A DNA stretch of 29,932 nt from Mayfieldus sp038317345 (lineage in GTDB: Bacteria; Actinomycetota; Thermoleophilia; Solirubrobacterales; 70-9). The notes below the pieces were generated by a model. The model made no database searches. It was not told where the DNA came from and worked only from the letters and a program-made list of their open reading frames with translations. Each line of letters starts with the position of its first letter. The first letter of the stretch is position 1. Location: contig JBBQBH010000035.1 in NCBI GenBank assembly GCA_038317345.1, positions 1 through 29,932 of the forward strand, in the 5' to 3' direction. Below are positions 13,037 through 20,745 of the stretch, in pieces. The position numbers and the translations under genes are program-made.

Positions 13037-15006
13037 GCAGCAAGGACGGCAAGCGCCCGGAGTCCGAACGCACCGAGGAACAGCGAACCGAGGAACAGCG
13101 CGAGATCGTCGCCGAGGAAGAGATCGAGCGCGAGGAGGCGACCTACTCGCCGGAGCGCAACCGCCTGCGCGAGGTCTTCCTGCTCTTCGCGGCGCTCTGG
13201 CGGCTGGTTCGCGGCGAGGACGGGCGCGGGCGCAAGGTCCGCTGGCTGATCGGGCTGCTGCGCCCCTACCGCGCCAAGGTGGCCTTGATGTTCGCGGGCC
13301 TCCTTGCCGCAACCGGTGCCGCCCTCGCTCCCCCCTACCTGGCAGGTCGAGCGATCCAGACGATATCCACCGCAGTCCATTCCCATTCACATAACGTCGC
13401 GAAGCTCGACTGGATCGTCGCGGTGTTCGTCGGCGCCGCCCTTGTCTACGCGGTCGCGAGCTACGTACAGACCTATTTGGTCGGCTGGGTGGGCACCCGG
13501 GTGCTCCAGGACCTGCGCGAGCGGGTCTTCACCCACCTGCAGGCGATGTCGATCGGCTTCTTCACCCGCAACCGCCCGGGAGTCCTGATCTCGCGGATGA
13601 CCAACGACATCGAGGCGCTCAACCAGGTCCTGAGTGACGGCGTGGCCACGCTTTTCTCCAGCACCCTGACCCTGCTCGGGGTCGTGGTGATCCTGATGCT
13701 GCTCGACCTGAAGCTGGCCCTGCTCGTATTCCTCACCTTCCCCCTGCTCGCGATCGCCAGCCTGGTCTTCCGCATCGTCTCCGCGGGCGCCTACCGCGCG
13801 ACGCGGGAGAAGATCGCCGCGATCACCGCCTACCTGCAGGAGACGCTTAGCGGCGTCCGCGTGGTGCGCAGCTTCGGACAGGAGCCGCGTCACATCGACG
13901 TGATGACGGATCTGAACGACCAAAACCGCGCCGCCAACATGAAGACCGTCTACCTCAACGCCGCCTACTTCCCCGCCGTCGAGCTGCTCTCGGCAGTCGG
14001 CACGGCTGTGATCCTGCTCTACGGTGGAAGCCAGGCGATCGACAAGACGATCGAGATCGGCACCATCGTCGCCTTCGTCGGCTACCTGCAGACCTTCTTC
14101 GATCCGATCCAGCAGCTCTCGCAGCTCTATACGACCTACCAGCAGGGAATGGCGGCGCTGGACAAGATCTTTGACCTGCTCGACACGGCGCCCGACATGA
14201 CCGACAAGGAAGGTGCCGAGGACCCCGGCAGACTGGATGGGGAGATCCGCATGGAGGGGGTGTCCTTCTCCTATCTCGACGACGCCGAGGAGCGCGAAGC
14301 TCGAGGCGAAGAGGTCGAGTGGGCGCTGCGCGACGTCGATCTGGAGGTCCCGCCAGGCCAGACGCTTGCTCTTGTCGGCGCGACCGGGGCGGGCAAGTCG
14401 ACCTTCGCGAAGCTCATAGCCCGCTTCTATGACCCGCAGAGCGGCACGGTGCGAATCGACGGGCACGACCTGCGTGACCTCTCGCAGCAGGCGCTGCGCC
14501 GCCAACTTGGGATCGTGCCCCAGGAGGGCTTTCTGTTCTCGGGCACGGTGCGCGAGAACATCGCCTTCGGCCGCCCGGACGCCAGCCAGGAGGACATCGA
14601 GGCGGCGGCCGCGGCGGTCGGCGCCACCGGTTTCATCGCCGCACTTCCCGACGGCCTCGACACCGAGGTCGGCGAGCGCGGAATCCAACTATCGGCGGGG
14701 CAGCGCCAGTTGGTCGCCTTCGCACGCGCGCTGCTCGCAGAGCCGAGCATCCTGATCCTCGACGAGGCGACGTCGAACGTCGACGTGCGAACCGAGAAGG
14801 TGATCGAGCGGGGGCTGCAGCGGCTGCTCGCGAACCGCACGGCAATCGTGATCGCGCACCGGCTGTCGACGATCCGCCGGGCCGGGAAGATCGTCGTCCT
14901 GGACGGCGGGCGGATCGCCGAGTCCGGCACCCACGAGGAGCTGATCGCTGCGGGCGGCTTTTACGCCCGCCTGTACGGGGCCTGGGAGGAATCGGCCGCC
15001 GCCTGA
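13033..15006 (+). CDS. ABC exporter half-transporter, catalytic subunit
   Basis: A 657-residue partner of the preceding gene, started by TTG inside the TTGA overlap with its stop. An extra N-terminal stretch of about 75 residues is highly charged and includes two TEEQR copies before the first membrane helix. The ATPase is canonical where the partner is not: Walker A GATGAGKST (about residues 448-456), Q-loop VPQEGFLF, Walker B ILILDEATSNVD (about 572-583) with the catalytic Glu, H-loop AHRLS. Its signature is LSAGQRQ rather than LSGGQ, as expected for the motif that completes the degenerate site. Together they form one heterodimeric exporter at the cytoplasmic membrane. Confidence 0.95.
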   Translation: MSSKDGKRPESERTEEQRTEEQREIVAEEEIEREEATYSPERNRLREVFLLFAALWRLVRGEDGRGRKVRWLIGLLRPYRAKVALMFAGLLAATGAALAPPYLAGRAIQTISTAVHSHSHNVAKLDWIVAVFVGAALVYAVASYVQTYLVGWVGTRVLQDLRERVFTHLQAMSIGFFTRNRPGVLISRMTNDIEALNQVLSDGVATLFSSTLTLLGVVVILMLLDLKLALLVFLTFPLLAIASLVFRIVSAGAYRATREKIAAITAYLQETLSGVRVVRSFGQEPRHIDVMTDLNDQNRAANMKTVYLNAAYFPAVELLSAVGTAVILLYGGSQAIDKTIEIGTIVAFVGYLQTFFDPIQQLSQLYTTYQQGMAALDKIFDLLDTAPDMTDKEGAEDPGRLDGEIRMEGVSFSYLDDAEEREARGEEVEWALRDVDLEVPPGQTLALVGATGAGKSTFAKLIARFYDPQSGTVRIDGHDLRDLSQQALRRQLGIVPQEGFLFSGTVRENIAFGRPDASQEDIEAAAAAVGATGFIAALPDGLDTEVGERGIQLSAGQRQLVAFARALLAEPSILILDEATSNVDVRTEKVIERGLQRLLANRTAIVIAHRLSTIRRAGKIVVLDGGRIAESGTHEELIAAGGFYARLYGAWEESAAA

Positions 15007-15026
15007 GGCACTGCTGCGCCTGGCTT

Positions 15027-15731
15027 CTAGCCGGGTCCGACCCCGCCAGAGCCGCCCGAGGTGCCGCCGGATCCGCCCCCGGTCCCGGCCGCGCCACCGC
15101 CCGTGCCGCCCTCGGTTCCGGTCGCGCCTCCGGTGCCGCCGCTCGGGGCCGGCGCCACCGGGGTGGGTGTGGTCGCGGTCGGGGTGACCGGCGCCGCGGT
15201 CGAGGGGGCGGTGGCCGTTCCCGATGTCGATGGCGATGTAGTGGTCGGCCCCTGGCCGCATTGCTGGAACCCGTAGGCGCTGGCGGCGCTTGCGAAGCGC
15301 GATTCGGCCGAGTCAACCTCATTCTGGGCGCTTGCCAGCGCCGCGCTGTCGTTGTTTCGTGCCGCCTGCTGGACCTTGTCCTCGGCCGTGGCGATGTCCT
15401 CGCCAGCGGTCAAGAACTCGTCCAAGCCCGTCTGGTCGTCAGGGGTGCCGAGATCGCGCAGGTGCAGGATCAGCCCACCGTAGTACTCATTGAGGTCGCG
15501 GGCCAGGGCCGCCGGGTCGCTCGTCGTCGTGCCGTTGGCGAGTGCGCCCAACGCCGCGTTCAGCTCGGCGCAGTAGCCGTCGGCCTGTTTGATGAAGTCG
15601 GCTTTGCTCAGCTTCTTGGGCGACTGCGCTGTCGGCGGGGTGATCTGTGTTTGGGTGGAACCGCCGCTGCCGCCGCAACCGGCAAGGATCGCCATCGGGA
15701 GAAGGGTCATGAGGCAAATGGCACGTTTCAT
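15027..15731 (-). CDS. Lipoprotein with Thr/Pro- and Gly-rich C-terminal tail
   Basis: A 234-residue lipoprotein: MKRAICLMTLLPMAILAGC carries a perfect lipobox (LAGC) at the end of the signal peptide, followed by a Gly/Ser linker. Residues 40 to about 155 form a helical domain (SKADFIKQADGYCAELNAALGAL, DLGTPDDQTGLDEFL, SAQNEVDSAESRFASAASAYGFQQCG) with two cysteines that may pair. The last 70 residues are low-complexity Thr/Pro/Ala and then nearly pure Gly, Thr and Ser, probably a cell-wall spacer. ATG 15731 places the arginine directly before the hydrophobic core; TTG 15743 would add four residues. No ribosome binding site is seen. It converges with the ABC exporter, with a 20-base gap. Confidence 0.85.
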   Translation of the reverse strand: MKRAICLMTLLPMAILAGCGGSGGSTQTQITPPTAQSPKKLSKADFIKQADGYCAELNAALGALANGTTTSDPAALARDLNEYYGGLILHLRDLGTPDDQTGLDEFLTAGEDIATAEDKVQQAARNNDSAALASAQNEVDSAESRFASAASAYGFQQCGQGPTTTSPSTSGTATAPSTAAPVTPTATTPTPVAPAPSGGTGGATGTEGGTGGGAAGTGGGSGGTSGGSGGVGPG

Positions 15732-15873
15732 GAACGGCGGCAAGGTAGCAAAGGAGGGGGCGGCCCCTAGGCTAGGCGCTCTGCCGCCTCCGCCGCGCCG
15801 ACACCCTGCAGACGGAGCAGTTTCCGGGTTTTTGTGACCACCTATGACCTCTACCCGGCGGGCTCGTTTCGAA

Positions 15874-15945
15874 CTGCGCCCCAGGGACTCGAACCCCGAA
15901 TTCCAGCTCCAGAGGCTGGCGTGTTGCCAATTACACTAGGGCGCA
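15874..15945 (-). tRNA. tRNA-Gln (anticodon CTG)
   Basis: The 72-nt cloverleaf reads on the minus strand with acceptor TGCGCCC/GGGCGCA, discriminator G, D arm GTG/CAC with loop TAATTGGCAA, anticodon stem CCAGC/GCTGG with loop CTCTGGA, and T arm CGGGG/CCCTG with loop TTCGAGT. U1-A72 and G73 are identity elements of tRNA-Gln, which supports the assignment along with anticodon CTG. CCA is not encoded. Confidence 0.94.
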
Positions 15946-16018
15946 AGGACGAGGCCAACGATAGCGTCAACATTGGGCTCACTAGGGCGTACTCAAGCAC
16001 CCCGTCCGCTGTCGCTGG

Positions 16019-17254
16019 TCAGCCGATTTCGCCCAGGTCGGTACCCGGATCGGCGATCTTCTCGCGATCGGCCGAGACGTCTGCTCCCTCGGCGAGCAGC
16101 TCGCGCGCCCGGCTTAGGTCCTCGGATCGCTCGACACTCAGGCACCCCGCCACCTTGCCGTCCTTCAGGTACCAGGCCGAGAACTCGCCCGAGTCGCGGT
16201 CACCCCGCCAGACGATCTCGTCCCAGTCCTGAGCCGGCCCCACGTACTCGAGGCTCGCCCAGTCGGCGAGGTCACTGAAGAAGTAGGGGACGACGTCGTA
16301 GTCCCTGTCCTCCCCAAGCATGTTCGCCCCCGCCGCCTGGCCCTGTTGAAGGGCGACGTCCCAGTGCTCGACCCGCAGGCGCCGTCCGTGAACAACGCTG
16401 TCGTAGCTGCACACGTCGCCCGCCGCGTAGATCCCCTCGACCGAGGTCTGAAGCTTGGCGTCGCAGATGATCCCGTCGCCCACCTCGAGGCCGGCCTTCT
16501 GGGCCAGCATCACGTCGGGCTTCACCCCCGCTCCGACAACGACCGCGTCGCACTCAACCTGCTTGCCGCTTTCCGTGACCACGGCCTCCACGCGGCCGTC
16601 GCCCTCGAACGCCTGCAAGGTCTCGCCGCCGAGGATCTCGATCCCGTGCGACTCGACCAGGTCGTGAAAGAAGCGCCCCGCCTCCTCCCCGAAGTTGTTC
16701 GAGAGCAACACCTCCTCCATCATCACGATCGTGCACTTGGTGCCCTTCGCTGTCAGCGACGCCGCGACCTCGCTGCCGATGTAGCTGCCGCCGATCAGCA
16801 CCACGTGCTCGGCCTTTTCGGCGTCCGCGCGGATCGCTTCCGTGTTGCCGAAGGCGCGCAGATAGTGGATCCCCTCGTTCTCGGCCCCCTCGACCCGCAG
16901 GATGTTGACGTTGGCGCCGGTGGCCAGCAAGGCCTTTTCGAAGCGCACCTGGTCGCCGCCCTGAAGCTTTGCGCTCCGCTCCTCGGGGTCGAGCGACATC
17001 ACGTTGCGGCCGGTCAGCAGCTCGACGTCGTTCTCCTCGTACCAGGAGGCCGGGTGAACGTAGGCGTCGGAGCGCTCCGACTCCCCGCGCATGTATTCCT
17101 TGCTCAGCGGCGGGCGCTCATACGGCAGCTCGGGCTCGCGGCCAACGAGCAGGATCTCCCCTTCGGCCCCGCGCTTTCTCAGCTCGGTGGCGCAGTGGCC
17201 CGACGCAAATCCCCCACCGACGAGCAGGAACTCGACCTTGCGCTCAGCGGTCAC
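16019..17254 (-). CDS. FAD-dependent NAD(P)H oxidoreductase, ferredoxin-reductase-like
   Basis: A 411-residue flavoprotein of the pyridine nucleotide-disulphide oxidoreductase superfamily. An N-terminal FAD-binding motif (LLVGGGFASGHCATELR), the marker PYERPPLSKEYMRGE of ferredoxin/putidaredoxin-type reductases, an internal NAD(P)-binding motif (VVLIGGSYIGSEVAASL) and the FAD-binding IYAAGDVC precede a C-terminal dimerisation domain. No redox-active CxxC pair is present, so electrons probably go to a ferredoxin, rubredoxin or oxygenase partner; none is encoded nearby. The start is GTG 17254. It is 36 bases behind the TrkA-type gene, the last member of a long same-strand run. Confidence 0.9.
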   Translation of the reverse strand: MTAERKVEFLLVGGGFASGHCATELRKRGAEGEILLVGREPELPYERPPLSKEYMRGESERSDAYVHPASWYEENDVELLTGRNVMSLDPEERSAKLQGGDQVRFEKALLATGANVNILRVEGAENEGIHYLRAFGNTEAIRADAEKAEHVVLIGGSYIGSEVAASLTAKGTKCTIVMMEEVLLSNNFGEEAGRFFHDLVESHGIEILGGETLQAFEGDGRVEAVVTESGKQVECDAVVVGAGVKPDVMLAQKAGLEVGDGIICDAKLQTSVEGIYAAGDVCSYDSVVHGRRLRVEHWDVALQQGQAAGANMLGEDRDYDVVPYFFSDLADWASLEYVGPAQDWDEIVWRGDRDSGEFSAWYLKDGKVAGCLSVERSEDLSRARELLAEGADVSADREKIADPGTDLGEIG

Positions 17255-17290
17255 GTCGGCAGGTACGTGCCGTACTTGGTGACGGGGCCG

Positions 17291-17968
17291 CTAGCCATCC
17301 CCCCCGGCTCCGTCGGGCCCGAGAAACACCTTCAGGTCCTCCTCGCGGCCAGGATCGAGCACGGCAAGGATCTCGTCTCCCGGCTCCAACATCGTCTCGG
17401 GGCCGGGGACGAATCCACGCCCCTCGCGCAGCACCGAGATCAGCAGGCTGCCCTCTGGCATGTCCAGGTCGCCGACCCGCTGACCGGCCACCCGCGAGTC
17501 CTTCTCGAGCAGCATCTCGATGATCTCCAGCCGCTCCTCTGGGAAGTCGAGCAGGTGCACGAGGCCGTACTCGGGAACCTCGTGCTCGATCAGGTTCAGG
17601 ATCAAGCCGGTCGCCGAGACCGAGGGCTTTATCCCCAGCAGCTCGAAGTGCTCGAGGTTTCGCGGGTTGTTGACCCGGGCGATGATCCGCTCGACCATGT
17701 ACTTCTCGCGGGCTACCTGACAGATCAGCATGTTGTCCTCGTCGTCGCCGGTCACAGCGATCACCATGTCGGCTCGCTGGATCCCGGCCCGCTCGAGCAC
17801 CCACAGCTCCGATGCGTCGCCGTACTGGATGTTGTGCTCCAGCTCCTGCTCGACCGTCAGGTAGCGGCGCCGGTTGGCCTCGATCACGGTTACCTCGTGC
17901 TCCTTGTTGATCAGCTCCCGCGCCAGGTTCCAGCCCACCTTCCCGGCTCCGACGATGATGATGTACAT
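17291..17968 (-). CDS. TrkA-type K+ channel/transporter regulator (TrkA-N + TrkA-C)
   Basis: A 225-residue cytosolic gating protein. The Rossmann TrkA-N domain starts MYIIIVGAGKVGWNLARELI (GxGxxG dinucleotide motif), with VTVIEAN and the conserved NIQYGDASE and ADMVIAVTGDDEDNMLICQVA segments; about residues 140-215 form a TrkA-C (RCK-C) domain (DLDMPEGSLLISVLREG, MLEPGDEILAVL). Such proteins bind NAD(H) or ATP/ADP, and sometimes cyclic di-AMP through RCK-C, and open or close a potassium transporter. A GGAGGGA site lies 8 bases before ATG 17968. It follows its paralogue by 15 bases. No TrkH/KtrB pore is visible, so the partner may be the APC permeases upstream or a pore elsewhere. Confidence 0.93.
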   Translation of the reverse strand: MYIIIVGAGKVGWNLARELINKEHEVTVIEANRRRYLTVEQELEHNIQYGDASELWVLERAGIQRADMVIAVTGDDEDNMLICQVAREKYMVERIIARVNNPRNLEHFELLGIKPSVSATGLILNLIEHEVPEYGLVHLLDFPEERLEIIEMLLEKDSRVAGQRVGDLDMPEGSLLISVLREGRGFVPGPETMLEPGDEILAVLDPGREEDLKVFLGPDGAGGDG

Positions 17969-17983
17969 GCCCCTGTCCCTCCG

Positions 17984-18460
17984 CTAGCCGGCCGGCTCGG
18001 ACGTCGGCGTCGCGTTCGGGGCGCCGCCGTGCTTGCCTGCCGCCTCGCGCACGTCGTTCTCGAGCATCTCGATTGCGACCTTGGTGGGACAGACGGTGTG
18101 AACACCCTGATGCTCGTACCACTCGGCGCGGTACGGATCGAGGATGCGTGCGATCACCGTCGGCACGTTGTATCGACGCTGAGCAATCTGGGCGATCACG
18201 ATGTTCGTGTTGTCGCCATCGGTGGCGGCGATGAACGCGTCCGCCTTCTCGATTCCCGCCTCGGTCAGCGCGTCGACCTCGAGCGCGGTTCCAACCGTGA
18301 ACTGGCCCCCGAGGTCCTCCCAGCTCTGCTCGATCCCAAGCTCTAGCCGGGCATGCGATTCCGGGTCCTCGTCCAGACACGACACCTCGTGTCCGTCCTG
18401 GAGCATCTGCCTCGCGACCGACGACCCCACACGGCCGCAACCGACGATAAGGATGAACAT
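17984..18460 (-). CDS. TrkA-N (RCK-N) domain protein lacking TrkA-C
   Basis: A 158-residue protein with only the NAD-binding RCK-N fold: MFILIVGCGRVGSSVARQML (GxGxxG), the acidic end of beta-2 in VSCLDEDPE, FTVGTALEVDALTEAGIEKADAFIAAT, NTNIVIAQIAQRRYNVPTVIARILDP. The C-terminal ligand domain is absent and the chain ends with the low-complexity GGAPNATPTSEPAG, so it may form mixed rings with its full-length neighbour. Starting at ATG 18460, it follows the upstream permease by only 9 bases, which argues for cotranscription and a functional link between permease and gating protein. Confidence 0.92.
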   Translation of the reverse strand: MFILIVGCGRVGSSVARQMLQDGHEVSCLDEDPESHARLELGIEQSWEDLGGQFTVGTALEVDALTEAGIEKADAFIAATDGDNTNIVIAQIAQRRYNVPTVIARILDPYRAEWYEHQGVHTVCPTKVAIEMLENDVREAAGKHGGAPNATPTSEPAG

Positions 18461-18469
18461 GCCCGGATA

Positions 18470-20500
18470 CTAGGGCTTGCCCTCGCCCGAGGCAGCTTCC
18501 GCGCCGACGCCACGCTGGGCGTCGGAAGCCTCCGGCGGGGCGGTGAGCAGAACCCGGCTGGGCGCCTTTTTGAGCACGTATTCGGTGGCCGCACCAACCT
18601 CGTCGGGCCGCGCCGCGCCGATTCCGCCGAGGACTGCGCCGCCGCGAATCCTCGTCGGCGGCTCGCCGCCCATCACGATCGCCTCGGCACCGGTCCGCCG
18701 CGCCATCTCGACGATGCCACCGCCAACCGAGCGAGCGGGCACAAGCTCGGTGTGCACGTCAACCGACTCGTACTCCTCCCCCACCTCCTTCGCCCTCCGA
18801 AGCGCCTCGCGTGCCTTCTCCTCCTTCTCGGGTGGCAGCTTGGCGTCGAGTGGCAACGTCAACGGCACCTCGACCACATAGATGACGTCGAGGCGGGCGC
18901 CGGGCTTCTCGTCATCGGTGTCCTCGTCCGCCGCCGCGAGCCGGCCCGCCGTGCCGATGATGTCGTCGTCGAGCTCGGTGCCGAACACCGGTACCAGGAT
19001 GCGCTTGTACTCGATCTCCGGAACCTTTTTGGTCAGCGCCTCGGCGGTCACCGAGACGCGTTTGGTCAGGCTGGTGCCCTCGACCAGCCGCCGGTAGACG
19101 AAATAGGAGACGAGCCCGAACACCATCCAGCCGCCGCCGACCCAGCGGGCGCCGCTGTGGAATGCGATCACGCTGGCGAAGGCGAGGATGCTGAGGACGG
19201 CGGCCAGGATTGCCAGGCCGGGCAGCTCATAACCGCGCCAGTGGATCGTCCCCGGCGCTCGATACGGCCGTTCCCGGTCGGGCTCGGTGATCCGCAGCCG
19301 CACGATCGAGAGGTGGGCGATCGTGAGGGCGAGCATGGCGCCGAAGGCGTAGATGCCGGCCAGCAGCTTCACGTCGGTCGGCACCAAGAGCCCGAACGCG
19401 ATCAATCCCGAGCCGATGATCGCCAGGTACGGCGTCTCGTGGACGGTGCCCAACTTGCCCAGCCAGCTGGGGATCTGGCGGTTGATCGCCAGCGTGTAGA
19501 TATGGCGGGAGACGCCCAGCATCGAGGTGTAGGCGGCGATGACCAGCACCGGCGCCGCGATCAACGCGACCATCCACCGCATCAGTACCGAGAGCCAATG
19601 GGGGTTGTAGGCCGAGACCACCCCCAGCACCGGCGCCTCGATGTAGCGCCCGCCGAGTGCCGTATGCGGTCCGTGGGGCCCGGCGACGACCGGCACCGCC
19701 ATCAGGGCGATCGCCGCCATGCCAGCGTAGATCAGCGGCACCGTGAGCGCCCCCGTCGAGACGATGCGACGCAGGTCCTTGGGCTCGAAATGGATGTCTG
19801 GCGCCAGGTTGGAAGCAGCCTCGATTCCGGCGTAGGCCACCATCGCGACCACCGTCGCGTAGGCGATGTCGACGAGGCTGGGAGAGCTGAAGAGGTCGAG
19901 TTGAGCGGTGAGGCGATCGGGGTGCATGACCACAATCGCCCCGACGATGACCACGGCGAGCTGAAGGAAGACGTCCGCGAGAGCGAAGCTGGCCAGCAAC
20001 CGCCGGTACGAGCGACCGCTGATGTCGATGATGTTCAGGACCGAGACCGCGGCGATCACGATCCCGCCGATCGCGATCTCGAATCCGGCATCGCCGAGGT
20101 GGGGAGAGATCGGCTCCAGGTAGTGGGGAACCGAGATCGCCGCCAGAGCGATCACGATCAGGTAGTCGATCAGGATCGCCCATCCGGCGATGAAGGAGAC
20201 CAGCTCGTCGAACGCATAGCGCGCGAAGGTCGAGGAGCCGCCGCGCTCGCCGAACATCGTGGCGCCCTCCAGGTAGGTGAGCGTGGTGAGCACGAAGAGC
20301 AGGCCGGCGATCAGGAAGATCACCGGCGTGAAGCCGAGTCCGCGGTCGGCAACGACCCCGAGCGCGAAGTAGATCGAGAAGCCAACCGTCGCGTAGATGA
20401 CCGCGAACAGCCATGGCACCCCGACCGCACGCTTCAGCGCCGTCGGACGTTCCTCCTCCGGCGCCTGACCTTCCGCTTCGGTTTCCTGCTCCGGGGTCAC
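18470..20500 (-). CDS. APC-superfamily permease with C-terminal Usp domain (second paralogue)
   Basis: A 676-residue membrane protein with 12 predicted helices in residues 25-470. The first helix GVPWLFAVIYATVGFSIYFALGV and the following GERGGSSTFARYAFDELVSFIAGW are typical of the amino acid-polyamine-organocation superfamily. Residues 510-665 form a Usp-type alpha/beta domain (YKRILVPVFGTELDDDIIGTA, a GGE/GGI nucleotide-loop-like stretch, SRVLLTAPPE). The start is GTG 20500, overlapping the stop of the 64-residue gene by 4 bases. Substrate could be an amino acid, but the adjacent TrkA genes suggest a cation, as in the KimA branch of the superfamily; that is inference. Confidence 0.9.
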   Translation of the reverse strand: MTPEQETEAEGQAPEEERPTALKRAVGVPWLFAVIYATVGFSIYFALGVVADRGLGFTPVIFLIAGLLFVLTTLTYLEGATMFGERGGSSTFARYAFDELVSFIAGWAILIDYLIVIALAAISVPHYLEPISPHLGDAGFEIAIGGIVIAAVSVLNIIDISGRSYRRLLASFALADVFLQLAVVIVGAIVVMHPDRLTAQLDLFSSPSLVDIAYATVVAMVAYAGIEAASNLAPDIHFEPKDLRRIVSTGALTVPLIYAGMAAIALMAVPVVAGPHGPHTALGGRYIEAPVLGVVSAYNPHWLSVLMRWMVALIAAPVLVIAAYTSMLGVSRHIYTLAINRQIPSWLGKLGTVHETPYLAIIGSGLIAFGLLVPTDVKLLAGIYAFGAMLALTIAHLSIVRLRITEPDRERPYRAPGTIHWRGYELPGLAILAAVLSILAFASVIAFHSGARWVGGGWMVFGLVSYFVYRRLVEGTSLTKRVSVTAEALTKKVPEIEYKRILVPVFGTELDDDIIGTAGRLAAADEDTDDEKPGARLDVIYVVEVPLTLPLDAKLPPEKEEKAREALRRAKEVGEEYESVDVHTELVPARSVGGGIVEMARRTGAEAIVMGGEPPTRIRGGAVLGGIGAARPDEVGAATEYVLKKAPSRVLLTAPPEASDAQRGVGAEAASGEGKP

Positions 20501-20691
20501 CGCTTCATCCGCGAGGCCATCCAGAGCCGTCCAGCCCCGACGCCCACGAAGGCGATGCCCAGCAGGACGCCAATCGACAGCGGACCGCCGCCGCCGGCAA
20601 ATGTCACTACCAGGATTGCCACCCCGAGCCCGAGCATCACGATCGACATAGCCCGGACCGAGCCGCGGTATATCCCTTCAGGAGAGGCCAT
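20497..20691 (-). CDS. Small two-helix membrane protein between the permeases
   Basis: A 64-residue protein with two hydrophobic helices (AMSIVMLGLGVAILVVTFAG and LSIGVLLGIAFVGVGAGRLWM) and a basic C-terminus (ASRMKR). The stop codon overlaps the GTG start of the downstream permease in the sequence GTGA, and the upstream permease ends 54 bases before its ATG. Position and coupling suggest an accessory subunit or assembly factor of the permease. No named family was recognised, and there is no strong ribosome binding site. Confidence 0.72.
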   Translation of the reverse strand: MASPEGIYRGSVRAMSIVMLGLGVAILVVTFAGGGGPLSIGVLLGIAFVGVGAGRLWMASRMKR

Positions 20692-20745
20692 CAGGCCGAT
20701 TCTACGACCGCCCCCCGTCCCCCTCGACGGAGCCTGACGCTCGGA

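Noticed and set aside
13387..14688. 433-codon open frame antisense to the second exporter gene
   Set aside because: No motifs and no ribosome binding site; the exporter frame has complete Walker and signature motifs.
16346..18346. 666-codon open frame on the plus strand
   Set aside because: Antisense to the flavoprotein and both TrkA genes; the predicted peptide has no domain and the opposite strand carries clear motifs.
18353..20737. 794-codon open frame on the plus strand
   Set aside because: It lies antisense to the second APC permease and a TrkA gene, which have full family motifs. The translation is His/Arg/Asp-rich with no domains, as expected from codon bias of a GC-rich gene read backwards.
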